NCBI GenBank assembly: GCA_022592435.1 | Contig: JABYQS010000521.1 | Span: forward strand, 1-19,449 | DNA: 19,449 bases | DNA from: Cerioporus squamosus | Taxonomy: Eukaryota; Basidiomycota; Agaricomycetes; Polyporales; Polyporaceae | Direction: 5' to 3' | Shown here: one piece after another, positions 1 through 8,425 of the stretch | Position numbering within the stretch: the stretch's first letter is position 1 | Layout of the letters: each line of letters starts with the position of its first letter | Notes under the pieces: generated by a model | Told to the model about the DNA's origin: nothing | Database searches by the model: none | What the model saw: the letters and a program-made list of their open reading frames with translations, nothing else | Translations under genes and position numbers: made by a program

Positions 1-326
1 ATGAACCACCTCTCCGTATTGCGTATTTTGTTGCCGGCTTGCTGCTCGCAGGCTGGTCTGTTCCGCCGTCTCCTCTCTCTCTCTCTCTCCCCCCCCCCCC
101 CCCCTTTCTCAGGGAGGTCCTCTACACAATTGTGGATGCCGGCACCGCCGCTGCGCTTCGTGCTTGGGAGAACTTCATCGTGTTGCAGATGCGAGAGTAC
201 TGTTGGGGAACCATCTGGCTGTGGTCACTAGGCTGGACTAGAGGGGCGTACTATCGTCTCGTACTATATACATGGATCCAAGTTCGCGCGGTGACAACGA
301 ACGACTGTGGCATCGTCGGAGGCTAA
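1..326 (+). other. Possible 3'-terminal exon of a gene entering from the left
   Basis: A strong 3' splice-site-like signal ends at about position 112: CT dinucleotides, a long C run, then TTTCTCAG. Behind it one frame stays open to a stop at 324-326 and reads protein-like (EVLYTIVDAGTAAALRAWEN near its start, then a Trp-rich stretch with WGTIWLW). This would fit the last exon of a plus-strand gene that begins outside the window. I do not recognise a family. The open stretch is only about 70 codons, so it may be chance. The rest of the region to 705 shows nothing I can support as coding; it is the 3' flank of the minus-strand membrane-protein gene. Confidence 0.25.
73..104. repeat. (CT)8 plus C16 low-complexity tract
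   Basis: Eight CT dinucleotides (73-88) run directly into sixteen consecutive C residues (89-104), followed by TTTCTCAG. It is a simple-sequence tract and at the same time could be the polypyrimidine tract of a 3' splice site. The C-run length should be treated with caution, since long homopolymers are often miscounted. Confidence 0.9.
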
Positions 327-705
327 ACGTACGCGCTATAGCGGAGCTCCTGTTGATCAATTCCAGGCTCTGGTTAGAAGGGATGACTGTCTTCGGGCCG
401 CTGGCTTGCAAGCCTACGCAGTCGGCCAGCCAGCGTGCTCCATTGGACACAAGCCGAGCTGCTCGGGCGGACGTATGTGTATAAATAAAGGCCCGTATGT
501 TCGACATCGGAAGCTACAGAAGGGCATTACAGAACGCATATGGAAGATCGAACGAGCTGTGAAACGGTACGTAGAATCTAGTGGAGAGGCACGCCGAGAG
601 CAAGTGATCACTAGTACGCGACCGCTTGAGGTATTCTGCGAGAGATCGTGTTACAGAGGGAGAGACAGGTCCGATCATACATACTATCTGTACTATAATA
701 GCCCG

Positions 706-2541
706 TCAGGAGATATGCGACCAATAGTTTCCCCATGCCGGCAGCGTGAAAGCTGCAGATGGCAAGGCGAAGAGCTGCCTGACACTCTCGACGACAAGAT
801 ACCCGCTCGAAGAGATGTACACACCTGCGCCCACGATCCACATAAGTCTCTCGAAGGTGATCCCCCATCCCTCAGAGAATCGCGGATCTGTCCCGGTGAA
901 GTGTCTCAGCAGGAGATCCCATAGGCACAGTGAGAACGCCAGCAGAAACAGCACTGTCATGAGCACGATACCCATGGTTGCGACAAGTGCGGTCCCCACA
1001 AGCCACAAGGTCCGTTCTGTCGCACTTGCGAACGTCACTGTGAACCCGATGAGGTGGGGCAGCCCGTAGACAGCCCCAAGAGCGACAGTGATGACAACGG
1101 TGCGTGGAACGTCAAGGGTGCTCGAGAGTCGTACCGGTCGACCGTGTACGCCTGGAGGGAAGCGATGGGAACAATGTATCGTGTTGAGCTAGGAAGCGAC
1201 ACGTTGTAGTCCTCTTGAGCCCGAGACGCGAGAGCCCACCGCAACTCCATGGCCCGACGTTCCCTTCTTGTCCGGAGGTTTCGGAGGCTTGATAGTACCA
1301 CGGCACGGTCGCAGTGCCGAAGATGAACCGCGTCATCAGGATCCCTTTGGAGGCTCGCATGCCAGCGTCCCGATGCTGGAAAAAGAGACCTGCATCATTC
1401 TTGCGCTTGAGCACCTCAACTCTCTGCATCTCGCTCGTCCGGCCAAAGACCAAAAGCCCGCCAATGACACATCTCCTCGCGACGCTCGCCATGGACATCC
1501 ACGCTCCGATAAGACGGGCATCGGCGCCGACGATGACGGTCTGATGGTCGACGTCCTTTGGCTTTCTCCACCACAACGCGTAGGTGAGGAGCGAGCACAA
1601 CGCATGTGCGATGGTGATGACCTCGAGGAGAGAGAGTGGCAGCCCTTGCACGGCACGGTCGATACAGGTCAGGAGAAACCATAACACCTGCCATACGAGC
1701 AGGGTCCTGGCCAGCACGTCGGCCTTGCTGCGGTCGAGGATGTCGTCGAGGGCGACGTCAGGGATAAGGGAAGGCGCGTGCTGCATGAGGAACCGGACGC
1801 CGTCGGGGGTGAGTACGCCGTTCTTTTGCCACGAAGGGAGGTAGTGATCGTCTGACTTGTCGATGTAGGGGTCAGTGAGAACGAAGCCGCCCATAGCGGC
1901 GTAATAACCGTGAGCCAGAGTCCAACGATGCTTCCGGCTGACTGGCTTGGTCCCGCTGTTCGATTCGGTTGCCTCGGGATCAGACGGCGAGGCGTTGGAA
2001 GTATCTTCAGGCTGAAACGACTCTATGAGTGACCTTCCGATACAGAATCGACTGTGCTCTCACCTTGATCCCGTCCGTAGACGACTCGACGTCAGGCGGC
2101 GAATTGCTGCCATCATCTTCCCACTTGAGTGTCGCTGTGAGCCATCTTCCAATGCATGATAATATGTGCGCTCACCTTGACCCCGACCACCCACGCAAGT
2201 ACCCGCATCTTGTAGGAACGTGTGCTCGCACCGGCAACGGACAGCAAATTCTGGCCTTCCACCGTAAGGCGCATTGCCTGCCTGAGCTGCTGGAATGCGA
2301 TGTAGAACAGAAGCTCGGGGCAGAATAGTGCGATCAGGAGCCATCCACCCTTGGACAGGTACCGCATCTTTGTCGACCTCCCCTTCTGGATGTCTACATG
2401 TAAGGCGGACCAGACGCAGAGGAATAATGTGAGAATGCAGCTTGTGAAGATAGTGAATGTGCCACGGAAGTTCGGTTCAGGTTGCCAAGGGATGAGGTCG
2501 GTGGTGGTTGGAGGGGTGCATTGCCAACGCTCGGGCTCCAT
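706..2541 (-). CDS. Multi-pass membrane protein of unknown function (common Agaricomycete family)
   Basis: I recognise the type of protein, a large uncharacterised membrane-protein family of mushroom-forming fungi, but no biochemical role is known to me. Exon 1 is 2541-2176 (ATG at 2541, 122 codons; two hydrophobic segments, around FTIFTSCILTLFLCVW and GGWLLIALFCPELLFYIAF). Exon 2 is 2123-2064 (20 codons, acidic and Ser-rich). Exon 3 begins at 2011 and carries the family-like stretch RWTLAHGYYAAMGGFVL, then two hydrophobic segments (LLVWQVLWFLLTCI; LEVITIAHALCSLLTYALWW). The last exon starts near 1188 or 1151, carries three more hydrophobic segments (VVITVALGAVYGLPHLIGF; LWLVGTALVATMGIV; IVGAGVYISSSGYLVVE) and ends at the TGA at 706-708 after YWSHIS. 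The donor between exon 3 and the last exon could not be settled. Exons 2 and 3 and their introns look like a tandem duplication (see findings). Confidence 0.75.
2012..2175 (-). repeat. Tandem exon-intron duplication inside the membrane-protein gene
   Basis: Intron 1 (2175-2124) and intron 2 (2063-2012) are both 52 nt, begin GTGAG-GCAC-like, and agree at about 28 of their first 41 positions without gaps. The 12 exon bases before each donor also match (GTCGGGGTCAAG and GACGGGATCAAG). Exon 2 and the start of exon 3 encode related peptides (EDDGSNSPPDVES and EDTSNASPSDPEA). The repeat period at the donors is 112 bp, equal to 52 nt of intron plus 60 nt of exon. All junctions are phase 0, so both copies keep the frame. 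Confidence 0.75.
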
Positions 2542-2624
2542 GGTGGTGGCTGGACGGTTGCACTAGCGCGCTATCCCATGAGGAGCTACTTAAGTATATG
2601 ACTGGGACGGGCACGCTGTTAGCA

Positions 2625-3973
2625 TTAAGGCCACATCGATATGAACACCGACAGCGTGAGAGCCGGGAGGATAACCCGGAAGAGATACAGGGAAGGTCTG
2701 CCAACCGCGACGAACGCAAGTCCTGCAGCGACGTGCGGCCCGCGGCGTGTACGGTGGCGAGGTGGACTCTGGGCACGAGGAGAGGAACACCCAGCATGCG
2801 TTTAGGATAGCGCTCTCTATCGTGATGAACCGCGAAGGAGGCTCACCCGCGATTTTTGCGACCGTCGCACCTCTCGAAGTAGTGCTGCACTTTCTCCGAG
2901 TCGCTTCAGCTTCCCTGGTGGCGGCAGAGCGCATGCCAACCCCAACACAGTGGAGTCCCTCTGAACAGGTCCCCTTTCAGTTTCTTTCCTAACCGCCACC
3001 ATCACCGCATTGCATGCACGTGGTATCTGTTCCATGCAACCCGCCGTCCACCCCGTCAGCCTGACCCTGCATACAAGAACGGTCGGACCGGAATATGAGC
3101 GCGGACGACCAAATGCACGGGATGTTAGCCGGATGGAAGTCGATCGAAGCCAGTACGCACCGGAGAACTATGGACTTGTAGACCCTGCTTGTGGATAATG
3201 GAGGATAGTCAGCGTTTGTGTGAGTGTAGCCTTTGTCCGCTCATGTAGAGTACATCAATGCCGTACGTACTGCCGGGGTGCGGACCAATTATCGCAATTT
3301 ATCAGGCGTCTTGCTGCCGGTCGACAGCGGATGTCTCCGTACCGCACAGGGTCATGAAGCGCGGGCCAGTGCTTCCACCATCCTCGTTTCTCCCGCTAAG
3401 GTTCGGGCTCCAAGATGAAGCCGCTAACGTCGCACAGCTCAAGCGGAAGGCGGAGGTTTTGCATGATGAGAGAAGCGGGAGAGACAGGCAGGGTCTCCGA
3501 GTTCTGCACCTTGCATGCTGCGGGATGTGCGGTGAGTACTTTCGTCGTTGACGGCCATCTGACATGGAGGAACGCTCACGGTACTCCTGAAGACCTTACC
3601 CCTCTCGTGGTCGCGAAGTATCCACCTTGTGCTCTCGCTGGTGATACCTTGATTTCTCCATTCGAGGTGCATTTGAGGTGCGTCCCAGTCAAGGCGGCCT
3701 AGTGATCGCAGTAGAGGGTTCGTACGACGGAACCTTGTTCGTGTACGCATACCGAACGCGGCTGTGCGCCCGACTGCGTACCAGCGAATATTGCTGGCGA
3801 CGACCAAGACATCGCTCTTCAGCTGCCACAAGTCCACGTAGACCATCCTCACACTGATTGTGCCGATCATGTAGCAGAGAAGACACTGAATGGGAGCACG
3901 TGCCACGACCCGTCACTAGACCACCGAACGTATCCCGCGTGGCGACGCTGCAGACGGGCGTGTTCTGCGACAA
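2625..3973 (-). pseudogene. Unresolved, possibly eroded minus-strand gene
   Basis: Several minus-strand stretches look coding but I could not join them into one model. From about 3906 a frame stays open for more than 100 codons (near its start MIGTISVRMVYVDLWQLK, later RRTNPLLRSLGRLDW) up to a donor-like GTAAGG at about 3602. At the other end a hydrophobic carboxyl end (SLYLFRVILPALTLSVFISM) runs into a TAA at 2625-2627. Between them the frames are short and interrupted. It sits directly upstream of, and in the same orientation as, the membrane-protein gene ending at 706, so it could be a decayed relative or neighbour, but no specific similarity was seen. It may also be an intact gene with exons I failed to find. 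The label pseudogene is an inference. Confidence 0.25.
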
Positions 3974-4104
3974 CGTTCAGTGTCAGTTCGAAGGTTCCGT
4001 AAACCTAAAGATGGAGAGTACGCACCGATTGGCCGCCGAACGCCATTGGGGTACTAATGGCAGCTCATAGGGAGCGCACGCGCTGCCCGTGTGGCGGCCC
4101 CAGG

Positions 4105-4119
4105 CTGTCAGTCTGACAG
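4105..4119. repeat. 15-nt perfect palindrome (CTGTCAG-T-CTGACAG)
   Basis: Seven-base arms that are exact reverse complements flank one central T. With a one-base centre it would serve better as a symmetric protein-binding site than as a hairpin. No function can be assigned. Confidence 0.6.
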
Positions 4120-4346
4120 GCGTGTCGATGGTCTCTGTCCAACAGCACCTCAGAAGTTCGGAGAATATGATTGGAGGGTGATACGTACTAGGTGGACGCT
4201 GAGGTGATCAGTTAGAAGCATCGCGTGTATTGTGGTGAGGCGTCGGCCTCGGCAAGTCAGAAGTCTGGGGAGAGTTCCATTATCAGCAAGCACCATTCAC
4301 ATTCAACGACTCTCACCGAAGATAAACTCATAAGTCAGCCAGATGT

Positions 4347-4362
4347 GGTGCTCTTGAGCACC
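4347..4362. repeat. 16-nt perfect palindrome (GGTGCTC-TT-GAGCACC)
   Basis: Seven-base exact inverted arms with a TT centre, in the same gene-poor stretch as the palindrome at 4105-4119. No function can be assigned. Confidence 0.6.
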
Positions 4363-4967
4363 TGAACTATAGACTATCTGCATCAGCTCGGACTCGGATT
4401 CGCTCCTCGATGCTTCACCGCGGGCTCGCGATCAATGCTCTTGCATGCGTCGACCACCTTCCTTCAAGTCACCAGTGAGTAGCAGTCCGTGCAGGGAAGG
4501 GACATGGGGATGCATTGAGATACGCATGATAAACACGAAACATATGAGTGGCGATGCGGGAGGGATGCGACATGCGACGATATCCATGAGTTAAGGGGAA
4601 AATTCCGCGAGCAGGCAACGAATGAGGACAAGGGGCAATAGAGCAAAGTAATCGGAATGGACGACACAAAGCATGGGAAGGGGGAACGGGTCAGGAGAAC
4701 AATGAGTCGAGAGTGACAATCCGGGGGAAATGAGGTGAGATGGGCAGTGGAGGATAAGGGTCATGAGTATCGTGAGGCTGCCAGCGGTGAGAAGGCGTGT
4801 GAGGAGGGTGTTGGGGGATAGCAGCAAGGGATGACTGAGGAGTGAGGTCAGGAGAGGCGTACACGACGAACCAGTCGACCACCTACTCGGGATCCGACTA
4901 TGCATCCACAGCGATCGGATTAGGCACGAACCGCCCGCACCAGCCGTTGGAGACGCAGCACACTGCA

Positions 4968-7900
4968 TCAGCGAGGACCACCGTCCCAGCTAGACCGCTT
5001 GCGCTTGTTGTCGCCCTTGGTCAGGAGCAGGTCCTGCGGCGACACGACGCTCTGCCCCCGCTGATGCGCAGAAACCATCCTAGGTGGCGCGTGACTCTGT
5101 GCCGCATCGTTCAGCGCATTCTGCCAGCTCGCGAACATCGGGATGTGTTGCGCCAGCGACGGCGGTAGCTGCGAGAGCGTCTTCGTCTGTTGTGCGAACG
5201 ACTGGGCGAGATCGAGCGCCTGCGCGTCGGTCGCCGCCCCGTCCATCGCGTGCCCCGGGGCTGCACCACCAGACAGCGGGCCGTAGTAATAGTGCAAGTC
5301 GAGGAACGGGAGATCGTGGTTCGCGCCCTCCGCGCCGCCGGGGACAGGTGCGGCACCTCCGTCACCCGGGAGCTTCCACAGCTCGTTCGCAGTCTGGGTC
5401 AGCGACGTGAACATCGCGGTGGCGTCCCCAGACGCGGCTGCCGCATGCGACCGCTGGTCTGCCGGTGCATGGAGCGGAAGGTAGTCCATCAGCGAGAGCG
5501 ACCGTGTTGGAGACACAAGCGGCTTCGGGCGCATTTGCTGTGACTGCGGTACAGGGACCCGCGGGTCATACGCGCGATGCTCCGAGGGTGGCACGGATAT
5601 CGAGCGGTTGTGCGAGTGGAGGTGCACGCCTGCCTGCTGCATGCGTGCTGTGCGCCCATGAGATTGCGGAGTGCCCGGGGGCGTGACGTGGATCTCCTGA
5701 GTGAGGCCAATGATTTCCTCGATAGACTGCGGCGGAAGCGCGTACGACTCCAGCTCGGAGAGACTGAGGCCGGGCTCGGGACTCGTCGGGTCCTTGGGCA
5801 CCGCAGTGTCGACGGTTTCCTCCATGGGAACGGCTGCGTCAGGGTCGTCGAGCGTGATCGACGTGAGCTCAATCTCGTCGATCCCGGGCAACGCGGGGGT
5901 GCGGAGCGTAGGATGCAGACTGCCGCTCGGCGGTGGCTGCATACCTGAGAGGCCGAGTCCCGCGCTGCCGAACCCGAAACCGGGGCCATAGTCCGCCTGA
6001 GGCTGATGCGTGCGAGCACCGAAGATGAGGTCTCCAGCGTAGTTAGAGTGGTGAGTGAAGCCTCGGAAGCTGCTAGAGGGGAACATCTCGGGGTCCGAGA
6101 ACGTCGAGTGCGTGTCGCCCATGCCGACCTCCGAAGCAAAGTCGTGCGCGAAAGACGTAGGGAACAGGTCGTATCTGTCGAGCACTCCGTGGTTGAGCTG
6201 CGCGAACGAGAAGGGTGATGATGGCGCAGGAGAGAAGCCACCGTAATAGGAGGAGTTGCTTGACGACGGGTCAAGTCGAGGATTCGCGGACAGCCAGTCC
6301 TGAGGACCCCACGCGGACTTGCCGATCATGGGTCCAGATTCGCCCCGGCGCTGGAAGGGTGACGTGTTGAAGTAATCGGTAGCTGAGAGGTGAGAAGACG
6401 TTGGTGACGCGGCGTTGGTGGCCGTCGACCAAGTGCTGGAATGCACTGGAGTGTCCACACCTGACGACCACGTCTGGGACTGTGACGAGTCGGTCATCTC
6501 CGAGAGAGAGGAGCTTGGGATGAAGTCGGGGATGGTGAGAGTGTCATTGAGAGAGTCAAGGGTCTGCATGTCGACCTCCTTCGTCTCCGAGTCGGGACTC
6601 ATGAGCATCTCCTCTGTCTGCGGAGTGGAGGCGACAGCCTCGGAGTCCTTGAGGAACGCCGCAGGACTGTCCTCGTCCTCCGAGCTATCCTCGTCCTCAG
6701 ACACGTTTACGCTCTCTGGGACGCTCTTCGTCCCACCCCTGAAAAGGCCTTGGTCCGTATGTCGCCGCTTCCGCCGCACGGGGCCTGTCGAGCTGCTCGC
6801 CAGCGAGTCGTCCGTCGCTGCGCGTATGGGCTGCGCGAGTTCATCCCTCTTCTTCTTGGTCGTGTTTCGCGGCTTGTACCCCGCAGCCTGATACAGGTCG
6901 GGAAATGCATTGCGGAAGCGGTCGCGCAGATCGGTGGATCGCCGGTTCTGCGCCTGAAAGATGGGGTCCTTAACGATCGTCGCCCAGACTGTGCCGTGCT
7001 TATCGTAGCCGGCCTTGAGGGCGCGGTCCTCCTCCTCAGTGAACGGCCGACGCTTCTTGCTCCGCGTCTTCTCGAAGATGGAGGTGCCGTCTGGGAGCGC
7101 GGAGCGCACCTTGGTGGAAAGGTGGGTCTTCGCGTTGGGATAGTGTTGCCTGTAGGCATCGGGATAGTACGTGCGGAACCTGCAGCACAGTCAGCATGGA
7201 TGGCTGCGGGGCAATATCGTGACGAGGGCAGCGAGATGAACCCGTGAAGGTGGCTGCAATTCCCCGAAGCCACTGTGCTCCCCGCTGCTTCCCGTTAATG
7301 GGTCACGCAGATCTTGGTGACGTTGCGTGCTGTTCATAACCACCCCCACCACGACGCATACCAAACTATGCGCGAGACAGGTGTACAAGGGGGGCTTGCG
7401 TATACGCCTTCGTAGGACGCCCGGGGTCACAGAGCAGCGAGGGGAAACCAGTGCTCCTCGACCATAATGAACAAGGAGAAATAACGCACCTGTCCTTCAA
7501 GTCCACCGGAGACCGTCCATCGAACCTGAACTCCGGGTCGTTGAGGATAGACTTCCAATTTCCAACACCCCACTGTCACCGCGCCCGAGCGCATGAGTAC
7601 GAGCACCCCCCTCTGTCCGACAAGGCCACATCCACGCACCTTGTTGCAGCCCGCAACGAGCATCTGCGTTTCCTCCATCGACCACTTCTTCCTCGGCTTC
7701 TTCTCCGGTCTGTCGCCCGGGGGCACGGACTGCAAGCGCAGATGTGCGGATGGTGGTTGCGCGCCGTCGCCGTCAGCGGTAGCGATCTTGCGCATCTTGC
7801 CCTTCTTCTCCTCGTCCTCGTCAGCCGCGGAGTACACGCCGAGCCCCGTGTCGTCGCGAAAGCTCCACGCGGGGAAGACGCGGGGCGAGGAGGGCAGCGC

Positions 7901-8035
7901 GAGGGAGACGCGGCGCTGCTTCGCCGACTGCGACGACGTTGATGGGGACACGGGGAACGGCGCCGTGAACGAGAACGTCGACGTGAAGGGCTGGGCGGAC
8001 GTCGAGGGGATACTGGAGCTCATGGTAGAGCTCAT
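4968..8035 (-). CDS. TAY1: Double Myb/telobox telomere-repeat-binding protein (Tay1/Teb1-like)
   Basis: Expected role, from Yarrowia and Ustilago Tay1 and fission-yeast Teb1: binding of double-stranded TTAGGG-type repeats at telomeres and/or promoters, in the nucleus. Model: exons 8035-7640, 7572-7490 and 7179-4968, 896 codons plus stop; junctions keep frame (phase 0, then phase 2). Myb domain 1 lies at about residues 115-165, built across all three exons (RKKWSMEETQ, then WGVGNWKSIL), and ends in the telobox VDLKDRFRT. Myb domain 2 lies at about 200-256 (KKRRPFTEEEDRALKAGY) and ends in the second telobox TDLRDRFRN. Basic patches follow (TKKKRDE, RRKRRH), then an acidic SEDEDSSEDED stretch and a long Ser/Pro/Gln-rich, probably disordered tail ending KRKRSSWDGGPR. 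A second in-frame ATG at 8023 could also serve as start. The second intron (310 nt) is longer than usual here. The family call is firm; direct orthology is inferred. Confidence 0.9.
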
Positions 8036-8425
8036 CGCGGGTTGGAGGGGTGGTCGTGACGTTCTCCGTGTGCTGGGTGACGGCGGTTACGAGTTATGGG
8101 GGTGAATATTCGGATCGCAGGTGGCCTCCTCAGCAGCTCGTTATGATGTCCAGAGATAGGAAATGAAAAGGAGCACGGCCAAATAACACGTTGGGGATAT
8201 ATGGAACGTGGTGATCAACATGCGCCTGCCGCGAGGTGGCAGTTGCGGACAAAGCCCAGCTTGAGCTGCTGTGCCGCTCGGGGGTCTCAGCCACACCTCC
8301 CCGCATCCGCATCAAGTTCCACCCACTTGCCGCCCCGTACGGGCGTGCACGCGCATTGTGGCCACAAGAACAAGCTACATTAAGGGTCCGGTATGCTACT
8401 ATACACGAGATGACGACTACAACGT
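8036..8425. other. Spacer between two minus-strand genes
   Basis: About 390 bp between the start of the Tay1-like gene and the stop of the Rpn9 gene, both on the minus strand. It must hold the Rpn9 3' UTR and the promoter of the Tay1-like gene. No TATA box or other recognisable element stood out, and no exon is supported. Confidence 0.5.

Larger units (their letters stand above)
3974..4967. other. Intergenic stretch without a recognisable gene
   Basis: No convincing exon was seen on either strand. The part from about 4460 to 4967 is purine-rich on the plus strand (pyrimidine-rich on the minus strand) and lies directly behind the stop of the Tay1-like gene, so it probably holds that gene's 3' UTR. 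Short minus-strand reading frames here are Ser/Leu/Pro-rich low-complexity products of that composition. Two perfect short palindromes are listed separately. Confidence 0.5.

Noticed and set aside
4464..4968. Ser/Leu/Pro-rich minus-strand frames behind the Tay1-like gene.
   Set aside because: They follow from the pyrimidine-rich strand of a probable 3' UTR and overlap each other in different frames.
5489..6274. 261-codon minus-strand frame within the Tay1-like gene, plus several antisense frames in the same exon.
   Set aside because: They are overlaps of the 2.2 kb coding exon; their Ser/Arg- or Arg/Val-rich composition is what the real codons give in other frames.
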